Shown: piece by piece, positions 50,314 through 58,880 of the stretch | Position numbering within the stretch: position 1 is the stretch's first letter | Layout: each line of letters begins with the position of its first letter | Source: Streptomyces sp. Tue 6430 | GTDB lineage: Bacteria > Actinomycetota > Actinomycetes > Streptomycetales > Streptomycetaceae | Direction: 5' to 3' | NCBI GenBank assembly: GCA_021568835.1 | Contig: JAKGSH010000010.1 | Span: forward strand, 3,658,001-3,722,000 | Length of the DNA stretch: 64,000 nt | The notes under the pieces: model-generated | The model's input: the letters and a program-made list of their open reading frames with translations, nothing else | Told to the model about the DNA's origin: nothing | Databases searched by the model: none | Made by a program: the position numbers and the translations under genes

Positions 50314-51615
50314 ATGCGCACTCTCACCCGCAGGGGAGCACTAGGACTGAGTGCGGGGGCCGCGGCCGCCGCCGGACTCGCGGGCTGCGGCCTCACGTCG
50401 TCGGACGACCCGGGCCCCGGCGACGGTTCCGGCGGGGCGGGCAAGGGAGGTACGGCCTCCCCGAAGCCCACGGCCACCGCCCGTCCGATCGGTGACGGCT
50501 CCACCTCCTTCACCGGGAAGCAGCCGCACCAGCCGGCCGCGCCCGAGCCGCTGGAGCCGGGTCAGGAACCGCCGCAGTTCGTCGTCTTCTCCTGGGACGG
50601 GGCGGGCGAGGTCGGCAACGGTCTCTTCCCGCGTTTCCTGGACCTGGCCAAGGAGCACGGCGCGGCCATGACCTTCTTCCTCTCCGGGCTCTACCTGCTG
50701 CCCGAGTCGAAGAAGCGGCTCTACGACCCGCCCAACAACCCCCGCGGCGCCTCCGACATCGGCTACCTCACCGACGACCACGTCAGGGCGACGCTGGTCA
50801 ACGTGCGCCGCGCCTGGCTGGAGGGGCACGAGATCGGCACCCACTTCAACGGGCACTTCTGCGCCGGCTCCGGATCGGTCGGCAACTGGAGCGGGCGCCA
50901 GTGGCGCGACGAGATCGACCAGGCCAAGTCCTTCGTGAAGCAGTGGCGCACCAACACCGGGTGGACCGACCTGCCCGCGCTCCCCTTCGACTACGACAAG
51001 GAACTCGTCGGCGGCCGCACGCCCTGCCTCCTCGGCCGGGACAACCTGCTGCCCACCGCCCGCTCCCTCGGCTGGCGCTACGACGCCTCCTCGCCCGGCG
51101 GCCGCCAGGTCTGGCCCGACAAGAAGCAGGGCATGTGGGACCTGCCGCTGCAGCAGATACCGTTCCCCGGACGCGGTTTCGAGGTCCTGTCGATGGACTA
51201 CAACATGCTCGCCAACCAGTCGGTCAACTCCACCAAGGCGCCCAGCCACAACTACCCGGGCTGGCGGCGGCAGTCGGCCCAGGCGTACATACAGGGATTC
51301 AAGCGGGCGTTCGAGACGAACCGTGCACCCTTCTTCGTGGGCAACCACTTCGAGCAGTGGAACGGCGGCATCTACATGGACGCCGTCGAGGAGGCCTTCA
51401 AGCACATCGCGCGCGAGAAGGAGAAGGGCGCGGACGTGCGCCTGGTCTCCTTCCGGCAGTTCGTCGACTGGATCGACGTGCAGAAGCCGGAGGTGCTCGC
51501 CAAGCTGCGCACGCTGGACGTCGGCCAGGAGCCGGCCGGCGGCTGGAAGGAGTTCCTCGCGGCCGCTCCGAGCACCTCCGCCGGCACCCCGTCGGGCCCC
51601 GCATCCGCTGCCTGA
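50314..51615 (+). CDS. Polysaccharide deacetylase-like lipoprotein
   Basis: A 433-residue exported lipoprotein. The signal TRRGALGLSAGAAAAAGLAG with Cys has twin Arg and a LAGC lipobox, suggesting Tat export. A Pro/Thr-rich spacer (~30-85) precedes a NodB-like fold: FVVFSWDGAGEVGNGLFPRF, AAMTFFLSGLYLLPES, HEIGTHFNGHFCAG (zinc-site histidines), and FVGNHFEQWNGGIYMDAVEE. The canonical TFDDG is altered to SWDGAGE, so the chemistry may differ. It stands upstream of resA, separated by a small hairpin. Confidence 0.85.
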   Translation: MRTLTRRGALGLSAGAAAAAGLAGCGLTSSDDPGPGDGSGGAGKGGTASPKPTATARPIGDGSTSFTGKQPHQPAAPEPLEPGQEPPQFVVFSWDGAGEVGNGLFPRFLDLAKEHGAAMTFFLSGLYLLPESKKRLYDPPNNPRGASDIGYLTDDHVRATLVNVRRAWLEGHEIGTHFNGHFCAGSGSVGNWSGRQWRDEIDQAKSFVKQWRTNTGWTDLPALPFDYDKELVGGRTPCLLGRDNLLPTARSLGWRYDASSPGGRQVWPDKKQGMWDLPLQQIPFPGRGFEVLSMDYNMLANQSVNSTKAPSHNYPGWRRQSAQAYIQGFKRAFETNRAPFFVGNHFEQWNGGIYMDAVEEAFKHIAREKEKGADVRLVSFRQFVDWIDVQKPEVLAKLRTLDVGQEPAGGWKEFLAAAPSTSAGTPSGPASAA

Positions 51616-51626
51616 AATGCGGTTCT

Positions 51627-51642
51627 CCCCCCGCAAGGGGGG
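51627..51642. terminator. Small C6/G6 hairpin with GCAA tetraloop
   Basis: CCCCCC-GCAA-GGGGGG forms a 6-bp stem closed by a GNRA tetraloop, 11 nt after the deacetylase stop and 40 nt before resA. A terminator or mRNA-stability element is plausible. Confidence 0.55.
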
Positions 51643-51666
51643 TGCGCAAGATCCCCGGAACGGGCA

Positions 51667-51682
51667 TGCGAAACTTTTCACA
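51667..51682 (+). promoter_or_regulatory. Candidate Rex operator overlapping the resA start
   Basis: TGCGAAACTTTTCACA matches the Rex operator arms (TGTGAA....TTCACA) at 11 of 12 arm positions; the spacer differs. It ends on the A of the resA ATG, so binding would block initiation. Supported by the presence of rex in the same window and the respiratory role of resA. Confidence 0.6.
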
Positions 51683-52272
51683 TGAGTGCCGCCAGTCGCA
51701 CCCCCCTGTCTGTCGCCGTCGCAGCCGCCACGGCGCTGCTGTTGTCCGCGTGCACCTCCGGAGGCACCTCCGGAGGGGGCGGTGACACCAACTTCGTCAT
51801 GGGCGAGAACGGCATCTCGACCGTCGAGAAGGGCGAGCGCACCGCCGCCCCCGACCTGTCGGGCAAGACCCTCGACGGCAAGCAGCTCGACGTCGCCTCC
51901 TACCAGGGCAGCGTCGTCGTCCTGAACGTGTGGGGATCCTGGTGCGCGCCCTGCCGCGCCGAGGCGCCGGGCTTCCAGAAGGTCTCCACCGACCTCAAGG
52001 CCCGGGGCGTGCGGTTCGTCGGCATCAACACCCGCGACACCAGCACCTCCAACGCCCTCGCCTTCGAGAAGGAGCAGGGCGTCACCTACCCCAGCCTGTA
52101 CGACCCGACCGGCAGGCTGATGCTCCGCTTCGAGAAGGGCACGCTCAACCCGCAGGCGATCCCCTCCACGCTCGTCCTCGACCGGGACGGGAAGATCGCG
52201 GCCCGCTCGCTGGCCGCCCTCAGCGAGGAGAAGCTGCGCGCGATGATCGACCCGGTCCTCGCGGAGAAGTGA
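51682..52272 (+). CDS. resA: Thioredoxin-like lipoprotein ResA (cytochrome c biogenesis)
   Basis: A 196-residue exported thiol-disulfide reductase. The signal and lipobox are VAVAAATALLLSAC. The thioredoxin fold has VVVLNVWGSWCAPCRAEAPG (WCxPC active site, about 90-95) and the cis-Pro in IPSTLVLDRDG near 170. It reduces apocytochrome c thiols before heme ligation. It is the first gene of resA-ccdA-resB-ccsB, all within 1-3 nt or overlapping. Confidence 0.95.
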   Translation: MSAASRTPLSVAVAAATALLLSACTSGGTSGGGGDTNFVMGENGISTVEKGERTAAPDLSGKTLDGKQLDVASYQGSVVVLNVWGSWCAPCRAEAPGFQKVSTDLKARGVRFVGINTRDTSTSNALAFEKEQGVTYPSLYDPTGRLMLRFEKGTLNPQAIPSTLVLDRDGKIAARSLAALSEEKLRAMIDPVLAEK

Positions 52273-52273
52273 C

Positions 52274-53047
52274 GTGAGCACCGTCACGACGCTCGCCGCG
52301 GTGACCGATCCCAACCAGACGGTACTGAGCGGCGCCCTGCTGGTCGCCCTGCCCGTCGCACTGCTCGGCGGACTCGTCTCCTTCTTCTCCCCGTGCGTCC
52401 TGCCGCTCGTCCCCGGCTACCTGTCCTACGTCACCGGCGTCGCCGGCACCGACCTGGCCGAGGCCCGGCGCGGCCGGATGGTCGCCGGCGCCTCCCTCTT
52501 CGTGGCCGGCTTCACGGCCGTGTTCGTCTCCAGCGGCGCCCTCTTCGGCTACTTCGGCGACACGCTCCAGGCCAACAAGGGCGTCCTGTCCAAGGTGCTG
52601 GGCGTGCTCATGATCCTCATGGGCGTCTTCTTCATGGGGCTGATGCCCTGGATGACCCAGCGCGAGTTCCGCTTCCACCGGCGTCCGGTGGCCGGGCTCG
52701 CCGGCGCCCCGCTGCTCGGCGCGCTGTTCGGCATCGGCTGGACGCCGTGCATCGGCCCGACCCTGGCGTCCGTGCTGACGCTCTCCTCCCAGCAGGGCAG
52801 CGCGGGCCGCGGCGCCCTGCTCACCGTCGCCTACTGCCTCGGCCTCGGGGTGCCCTTCGTGCTCGCCGCGGTCGCCTTCCGCAAGGCGCTCGGCGCCTTC
52901 GCCCGGGTCAAGCGGCACTATGTCTGGGTGATGCGGATCGGCGGCTCGATGATGATCGTGACCGGTCTGCTGCTGCTGACCGGCGCCTGGGACCACCTGG
53001 TGCAGGACCTCCAGTCCTGGTCCACCGGCTTCACTGTGGGGATCTGA
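52274..53047 (+). CDS. ccdA: Cytochrome c biogenesis protein CcdA
   Basis: A 257-residue membrane protein with six hydrophobic segments that carries reducing power across the membrane to ResA. The paired active cysteines are in VSFFSPCVLPLVPGYLSYVT near residue 42 and FGIGWTPCIGPTLASVLTL near 158. GTG at 52274 begins 1 nt after the resA stop. Confidence 0.95.
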   Translation: MSTVTTLAAVTDPNQTVLSGALLVALPVALLGGLVSFFSPCVLPLVPGYLSYVTGVAGTDLAEARRGRMVAGASLFVAGFTAVFVSSGALFGYFGDTLQANKGVLSKVLGVLMILMGVFFMGLMPWMTQREFRFHRRPVAGLAGAPLLGALFGIGWTPCIGPTLASVLTLSSQQGSAGRGALLTVAYCLGLGVPFVLAAVAFRKALGAFARVKRHYVWVMRIGGSMMIVTGLLLLTGAWDHLVQDLQSWSTGFTVGI

Positions 53048-53050
53048 TCC

Positions 53051-54828
53051 ATGAGCAAGACCACCGCCGGCGAACCCGTGGACGCCGCCGCACCGCAGGA
53101 CCAGGACCTCGGCGCGGCCGGCTCCCAGCTGTCCACCGCGCCCACCGAGTCGCTCGGCGGCGTCCCGGCCATGGGCGTCGTCGGCTGGGCCCGCTGGTTC
53201 TGGCGGCAGCTGACGTCGATGCGGGTCGCCCTGCTGCTGCTCCTGCTGCTGGCGCTCGGCGCGATCCCCGGTTCGCTGATCCCGCAGACCGGTACCGACG
53301 CCACGAAGGTCGCCGACTTCCGCCGGACGCACGAGACCCTCGCGCCGCTCTACGACAAGCTGGGCCTCTTCCACGTCTACAGCTCGGTGTGGTTCTCCGC
53401 GGTCTACATCCTGCTGTTCGTCTCCCTCATCGGCTGCATCGTGCCCCGCACCTGGCAGTTCGTGGGCCAGCTGCGCGGCCGCCCGCCGGGCGCGCCCAAG
53501 CGGCTGACGCGGCTGCCCGCGTACACGACGTGGCGCACGGACGCCGCGCCGGAGCAGGTGCGCGAGGCCGCGCTCGTGCTGCTGAGGAAGCGCCGGTTCC
53601 GCGCCCACCTCGCCGGGGACGCGGTCGCCGCCGAGAAGGGCTACCTGCGCGAGGTCGGCAACCTCGCCTTCCACGTCGCCCTCATCGTGATGCTGACCGC
53701 CTTCGCCTGGGGCCAGTTGTTCAAGATGGAGGGCAACAAACTGGTCCTGGAGGGCGACGGCTTCTCCAACACCCTCACCCAGTACGACGACTTCAAGTCC
53801 GGCACCCTCTTCGACGCCGACGACCTGGCACCGTTCAGCTTCACCCTGAAGGACTTCACCGGCACCTACGAGGTCTCCGGGCCCAACAAGGGCACTCCGC
53901 GCACCTACCAGGCCGCCCTCGTCTACTCGGAGGGCGCCTACGGCAAGGAGAAGAAGACCACCGTCAAGGTGAACCACCCGCTGGAGATCGGCGACTCGAA
54001 GGTCTACCTCACCGCCCACGGGTACGCCCCCGTCGTCACCGTCAGGGACGGCAAGGGCAACGTGGTCTACCACGACGCCGTACCGCTGCTGCCGCTCGAC
54101 TCCAACGTCACCTCCTCCGGCGTGGTCAAGGTCTACGACGGCTACCGCGACGCCAAGGGCGTCAAGGAACAGCTCGCCTTCCAGGCCTTCCTCCTGCCCA
54201 GCTACGCCGAGGGCAACGAGGTCTCCTCCGCCTTCCCGGCGCTGCTGAACCCGGTGCTGAACCTGGTGCCGTACCACGGCGACCTCGGCGTCGACTCGGG
54301 CATCCCGCAGAGCGTCTACCAGCTCGACAAGCGGAACATGAAGCCGTTCAAGGACGTCAAGGACCTCCAGGTGCGGGACAACCTCAAGCCCGGCGAGACC
54401 ATGACCCTCCCCGACGGCGCCGGCTCGATCACCTACGAGGGCACCAAGGAGTGGGCGAACTTCCAGGTCACCCAGCAGCCGGGCAGCGGCTGGGCGCTGG
54501 CCGGCTCGGTCACCGCGATCCTCGGCCTGGCGGGCTCCCTGTTCATCCAGCGCCGCCGCGTGTGGGTGCGGGCGGTGCGGGGCGCCGACGGCGTCACGGT
54601 CGTCGAGATGGCCGGCCTCGGCCGCAGCGAGTCCGCGAAGGTGCCCGAGGAACTGGGCGACCTCGCCGGGATCCTCTACGACCGGGCTCCCGGAGCGCCC
54701 GAAGGCCCCGAGCCCCCCGAAGGCCCCGACACCTCCGAAGGCCCCGACACCTCCGAAGGCCCCGACACCCCCGAAGAGCCCGACACCCCGATTCCCGAGC
54801 CGTACCTGCCGAAGGGTCTGAGAAGTGA
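53051..54828 (+). CDS. resB: Cytochrome c biogenesis protein ResB, frameshifted at its end
   Basis: ResB forms, with CcsB, the system II heme delivery and ligation complex. Seen: transmembrane helices near residues 58-76, 115-132 and 210-227, a large extracytoplasmic domain, and a fourth helix (LAGSVTAILGLAGSLFIQ) near 492. A cytoplasmic tail has repeats of EGPDTS. The open frame does not stop: it runs out of frame through the whole of ccsB to 56056. One missing G at about 54814-54816 would end the protein at TGA 54826-54828 (PKGSEK stop), overlapping the ccsB GTG. The shorter end is certainly the biological one. Confidence 0.9.
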
Positions 54829-55973
54829 CTCTCGCCGCCCCAACCGACCTCGCCGGCGCGGTGAACCTCGCCGCCGCCACCAACGAGAACCTCGCGAACA
54901 TCAGCAACACGCTGATCTACTCCGCGATGGCCGTCTACACCCTGGCCTTCTTCGCGTACATCGCCGAATGGACCTTCGGCGGCCGCAGCAAGGTCGGCCG
55001 CACCGCCGCCGCGCTCACCGACCGGGCCCCGGCCGGGAGGGCGGCCCCGGCCGTCACCGTCAGGAAGGCCGGCGGCACCGCCGTGCTGGAGCGGCCGAAG
55101 GTCGTGGTGCGGGCCGCGGCCGGCGCCCGCGAGGTGCCCGACGGGCCGGGCGCGCACGGCGGCGACGAACAGGGCGACCTCTACGGCCGGATCGCCATCT
55201 CGCTCACGGTGCTCGCCTTCCTGATCGAGTTCGGCGGGGTGCTCGCCCGCGCGCTCTCGGTGCAGCGGGCGCCGTGGGGCAACATGTACGAGTTCAACAT
55301 CACCTTCTCCACGGTGGCCGTCGGCGTGTACCTGGCGCTGCTGGCGCTGAGGAAGAACGTGCGCTGGCTCGGGCTGTTCCTGATCACCTCGGTCCTGCTC
55401 GACCTGGGTCTCGCGGTCACCGTCCTGTACACGGCGAGCGACCAGCTCGTCCCCGCCCTGCACTCGTACTGGCTGTACATCCACGTCTCCACCGCGATCT
55501 TCTGCGGCGCGGTGTTCTACGTCGGCGCGGTCTCCACGATCCTGTACCTCTTCAAGGACTCCTACGAGAACAAGCTGGCGGGCGGCGGCACGCCCGGCAA
55601 GCTCGCCAACTCGGTCCTCGACCGGCTGCCCGCCGCGGCGACCCTCGACAAGTTCGCCTACCGCGTCAACGCGGCCGTCTTCCCGCTGTGGACGTTCACG
55701 ATCATCGCGGGCGCGATCTGGGCGGGCGACGCCTGGGGCCGCTACTGGGGCTGGGACCCCAAGGAGACCTGGTCCTTCATCACCTGGGTCGCCTACGCCG
55801 GCTACCTGCACGCCCGCGCCACCGCCGGCTGGAAGGGCCGCAAGGCCGCCTACCTCGCGCTGGTCGCCTTCGGCTGCTGGCTGTTCAACTACTACGGCGT
55901 CAACATCTTCGTCTCCGGCAAGCACTCCTACGCCGACGTCGGCCTGGGCGTGCTGCGGTCGGCCGGGTTCTGA
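54825..55973 (+). CDS. ccsB: Cytochrome c biogenesis protein CcsB (ResC)
   Basis: A 382-residue membrane protein of the CcmC/CcmF/CcsA heme-handling superfamily. The tryptophan-rich motif is GRYWGWDPKETWSFITWVAY near residue 305. Conserved histidines lie in YWLYIHVSTAIFCGAVF and TAGWKG-flanking regions near the C-terminus (YLHARATAG). About eight transmembrane helices. It exports heme and ligates it to apocytochrome c with ResB. GTG at 54825 overlaps the expected resB stop. A terminator follows. Confidence 0.95.
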   Translation: MTLAAPTDLAGAVNLAAATNENLANISNTLIYSAMAVYTLAFFAYIAEWTFGGRSKVGRTAAALTDRAPAGRAAPAVTVRKAGGTAVLERPKVVVRAAAGAREVPDGPGAHGGDEQGDLYGRIAISLTVLAFLIEFGGVLARALSVQRAPWGNMYEFNITFSTVAVGVYLALLALRKNVRWLGLFLITSVLLDLGLAVTVLYTASDQLVPALHSYWLYIHVSTAIFCGAVFYVGAVSTILYLFKDSYENKLAGGGTPGKLANSVLDRLPAAATLDKFAYRVNAAVFPLWTFTIIAGAIWAGDAWGRYWGWDPKETWSFITWVAYAGYLHARATAGWKGRKAAYLALVAFGCWLFNYYGVNIFVSGKHSYADVGLGVLRSAGF

Positions 55974-55978
55974 GCCCC

Positions 55979-56009
55979 CGCGCGGCCGGCGGAACGGGCC
56001 GGCCGCGCG
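55979..56009 (+). terminator. Terminator of the cytochrome c biogenesis operon
   Basis: A 12-bp perfect stem (55979-55990 with 55998-56009) with a 7-nt loop lies 5 nt after the ccsB stop. Confidence 0.75.
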
Positions 56010-56052
56010 CCCCAGCCGTGCGAAAGCGGTTCCCGGGGGTCACCCTGGTGTC

Positions 56053-56457
56053 ATGACCGGTTCCATCGACCAGGGCTTCAGCCAGACCCACGGGAACACG
56101 CACATCCTGCATTTCCTGGTGCGGCTCCCGCGGCCGGTGGAGACGGTCTGGCCCGCCCTCGCCACCGCCGAGGGCCTCTCCGGCTGGTTCGGCGCCGTCG
56201 ACGTCCTCGAACCCCGGCTGGGCGGCGTGATCGGCCTGCCCGGCCTGGGCGCCGGGCAGATCACCGCCTGGGACGTGGAGCGGGTCGCCGAGTACACGGT
56301 GGAGAGCGGCGGCCGGATGCGTTTCCACCTGGAGCACGACGACGAGGACGGCACCGCCCTGCGCTTCACCCACGAGTTCCAGGGCGAGGGCGAGACGGAG
56401 TCCCGCTGGCGCGCTCGCTTCGAACAACTGATCCAGCGGGTGGAGCGGGTGCCGTAG
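56053..56457 (+). CDS. SRPBCC domain-containing protein (AHSA1-like)
   Basis: A 134-residue START-fold protein: LHFLVRLPRPVETVWPALAT, then AEGLSGWFGAVDVLEPRLGG, and FTHEFQGEGETESRWRARFE. The W-x-A-ATAEGL-x-W-F block is characteristic of the AHSA1-like group. It probably binds a small hydrophobic ligand. ATG at 56053. Confidence 0.85.
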   Translation: MTGSIDQGFSQTHGNTHILHFLVRLPRPVETVWPALATAEGLSGWFGAVDVLEPRLGGVIGLPGLGAGQITAWDVERVAEYTVESGGRMRFHLEHDDEDGTALRFTHEFQGEGETESRWRARFEQLIQRVERVP

Positions 56458-56485
56458 GGCCGGCCGGGACACGGCGGGCCCGCCC

Positions 56486-56953
56486 TCACGCCCCGATGTC
56501 CTCGTTCCACAGCGCCGGGTTCTCCGCGATGAAGTCGCGCATCATCGCGACGCACCCGGGGTCGTCCAGGAGCACGATCTCCACGCCCTGCGCGGCGAGC
56601 CAGTCGTGGCCGCCGTGGAAGGTGACCGCCTCGCCGATCACGACCCGCGAGATGCCGAACTGACGGACCAGCCCGGAGCAGTACCAGCACGGCGAGAGCG
56701 TCGTGACCATCGTCGTCCCGCGGTACGTCCGCTGCCGTCCCGCCGCGCGGAACGCCGCCGTCTCCGCGTGCGTCGAGGGGTCGTCGTCCTGCACGCGCCG
56801 GTTGCGGCCGCGGCCGAGCAGCGTCCCGTCGGGACCGTGGAGCGCGGCGCCGATGGGGATGCCGCCCTCGGCGAGCCCGGTCCGGGCCTCCTCGACGGCG
56901 CCGGCGAGCCAGGCGCGGGCGGTCGCCTCGTCCAGGGGGGTCGACTTCGTCAT
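56486..56953 (-). CDS. Nucleoside/cytosine deaminase
   Basis: A 155-residue zinc deaminase of the yeast cytosine deaminase type. Zinc site: STHAETAAFRAAG (His and catalytic Glu) and LSPCWYCSGLVRQFG (PCxxC). EEARTGLAEGGIPIGAALHG opens the fold, and the tail PALWNEDIG matches the group. It would hydrolyse cytosine or a similar base to the keto form. ATG at 56953. Confidence 0.92.
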   Translation of the reverse strand: MTKSTPLDEATARAWLAGAVEEARTGLAEGGIPIGAALHGPDGTLLGRGRNRRVQDDDPSTHAETAAFRAAGRQRTYRGTTMVTTLSPCWYCSGLVRQFGISRVVIGEAVTFHGGHDWLAAQGVEIVLLDDPGCVAMMRDFIAENPALWNEDIGA

Positions 56954-57004
56954 GGAGACTCCTTCCGCCCGCGGTGAGGACCCCCGGCCTGATCCAGGCG
57001 GAAC

Positions 57005-57340
57005 CTAGCGAGTGGGGTCCTGGCCGTCGTCGGGCTTGCCCTTGTCGTCCTTCTCGGTGTCGTCGAGCGACTTCAGGAACTCGGGGTTGTCGTCCGGGGC
57101 GATCCACTGCCGCTGCTGCGGGCGGCCGCCGCGGACGCCGGACCAGCCCTCGGCGGCAGGGCTGCGCCTCTTGCCCGCGACGAGCCACGAGATCGAACCG
57201 ACGAGCGGGAACAGCAGGACGAGGATCGCCCACAGCGGCTTGGGCATGTGGCGGATGTCGTCGTCCTTCGTGCTGATGCAGTCGATGAACGCGTAGACGC
57301 TCAGCGCCAGCGGCACCAGGAACATCAGTACCCGCAGCAT
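57005..57340 (-). CDS. PLDc_N domain small membrane protein
   Basis: A 111-residue protein. Two transmembrane helices (LRVLMFLVPLALSVYAFIDC and WAILVLLFPLVGSISWLVAG) form the phospholipase D N-terminal (PLDc_N) cassette found as a stand-alone protein. The cytoplasmic tail is charged and Gly/Asp-rich. No catalytic HKD motif is present. Function unknown. ATG at 57340; it is divergent from mqnL. Confidence 0.87.
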   Translation of the reverse strand: MLRVLMFLVPLALSVYAFIDCISTKDDDIRHMPKPLWAILVLLFPLVGSISWLVAGKRRSPAAEGWSGVRGGRPQQRQWIAPDDNPEFLKSLDDTEKDDKGKPDDGQDPTR

Positions 57341-57428
57341 GGGGTCTCTCCAGCGCAGAGGGCGGCGGGGCCACCAGGACGGGCCCCAGGTACGGGGTCA
57401 GGGTAGCCCCTCGGGGATACTTGACCGC

Positions 57429-58880
57429 ATGGCTTACGACGATCTTCGTTCCCTGCTCAGGGCGCTGGAGCGCGAGGGCGACCTCAAGCGCATCAAGGCC
57501 GAGGTGGACCCGTACCTGGAGGTCGGGGAGATCGTCGACCGGGTCCAGAAGTCCGGCGGCCCCGCTCTCCTCTTCGAGAACGTGAAGGGCTCGGCGATGC
57601 CCCTCGCGATGAACGTGTTCGGCACCGACCGCCGCCTGCTGAAGGCGCTCGGGCTGACGTCGTACGCGGAGATCTCGGAGCGGATCGGCGGGCTCCTCAA
57701 ACCCGAGCTGCCGCACGGCTTCGTGGGGGTCCGCGAGGCGTTCGGCAAGCTCGGCGCGATGACGCACGTCCCGCCGAAGAAGGTGAAGGACGGCCCCGTG
57801 CAGGAGGTCGTCCTGCGCGGCGACGAGGTGGACCTGGAGCGGCTGCCGGCGCTGTTCACCTGGCCGCAGGACGGCGGCTCGTTCTTCAACCTGGGGCTGA
57901 CCCACACCAAGGACCCGGAGACCGGGGTCCGCAACCTCGGGCTCTACCGCCTCCAGCGCCACGACCGGCGCACCATCGGCATGCACTGGCAGATCCACAA
58001 GGACAGCCGCAACCACTACCAGGTCGCCGCGCGCCGGGGCGAGCGGCTGCCCGTCGCGATCGCCTTCGGCTGCCCGCCGGCCGTCACGTACGCCTCCACC
58101 GCGCCGCTGCCCGGCGACATCGACGAGTACTTCCTCGCCGGGTTCCTCCAGGGCAAGCGCATCGAGATGGTCGACTGCAAGACGGTCCCGCTCCAGGTCC
58201 CGGCGCAGGCGGAGGTCGTGCTGGAGGGCTGGCTGGAGCCGGGCGAGACGCTCCCGGAGGGCCCGTTCGGCGACCACACCGGCTTCTACACGCCGCAGGA
58301 GCCCTTCCCGGCGCTGACGATCGACTGCGTGACGATGCGCAGGAGGCCGCTGCTCCAGTCGATCGTGGTGGGCCGCCCGCCGACCGAGGACGGCCCGCTG
58401 GGCCGCGCGACGGAGCGGTTCTTCCTCCCGCTCCTCAAGATCATCGTCCCGGACATCGTGGACTACCACCTGCCCGAGGCCGGCGGCTTCCACAACTGCG
58501 CGATCGTCTCGATCGACAAGAAGTACCCCAAGCACGCGCAGAAGGTCATGCACGCGGTCTGGGGCGCCCACATGATGTCCCTGACCAAGCTGATCGTGGT
58601 CGTCGACGCCGACTGCGACGTCCACGACCTGCACGAGGTCGCCTGGCGGGCGCTGGGCAACACGGACTACGCCCGTGACCTGTCCGTCGTCGAGGGCCCC
58701 GTCGACCACCTCGACCACGCCTCCTACCAGCAGTTCTGGGGCGGCAAGGCGGGCATCGACGCGACGCGCAAGTGGCCCGAGGAGGGCTACACCCGCGACG
58801 GCGGCTGGCCGGAGATGGTCCTGTCGGACCCGGAGACGTCCGAACGGGTGACGCGGCGCTGGAAGGAGTACGGACTGTGA
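57429..58880 (+). CDS. mqnL: Menaquinone biosynthesis decarboxylase (UbiD family, MqnL)
   Basis: A 483-residue UbiD-type decarboxylase needing prenylated FMN. Seen: DDLRSLLRALEREGDLKRIK opening, EVDLERLPALFTWPQDGGSF near 137, NLGLYRLQRHDRRTIGMHWQ near 173, and LEGWLEPGETLPEGPFGDHT near 262 with the E..R..E-type active-site residues. In the futalosine pathway it decarboxylates a prenylated 1,4-dihydroxy-6-naphthoate-derived intermediate. ATG at 57429. The stop overlaps the mqnP GTG. Confidence 0.93.
   Translation: MAYDDLRSLLRALEREGDLKRIKAEVDPYLEVGEIVDRVQKSGGPALLFENVKGSAMPLAMNVFGTDRRLLKALGLTSYAEISERIGGLLKPELPHGFVGVREAFGKLGAMTHVPPKKVKDGPVQEVVLRGDEVDLERLPALFTWPQDGGSFFNLGLTHTKDPETGVRNLGLYRLQRHDRRTIGMHWQIHKDSRNHYQVAARRGERLPVAIAFGCPPAVTYASTAPLPGDIDEYFLAGFLQGKRIEMVDCKTVPLQVPAQAEVVLEGWLEPGETLPEGPFGDHTGFYTPQEPFPALTIDCVTMRRRPLLQSIVVGRPPTEDGPLGRATERFFLPLLKIIVPDIVDYHLPEAGGFHNCAIVSIDKKYPKHAQKVMHAVWGAHMMSLTKLIVVVDADCDVHDLHEVAWRALGNTDYARDLSVVEGPVDHLDHASYQQFWGGKAGIDATRKWPEEGYTRDGGWPEMVLSDPETSERVTRRWKEYGL

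Noticed and set aside
53051..56056. A single ~1,000-residue protein spanning resB and ccsB
   Set aside because: The second half is Arg/Pro-rich out-of-frame translation of ccsB, which is intact in its own frame with all CcsB motifs.
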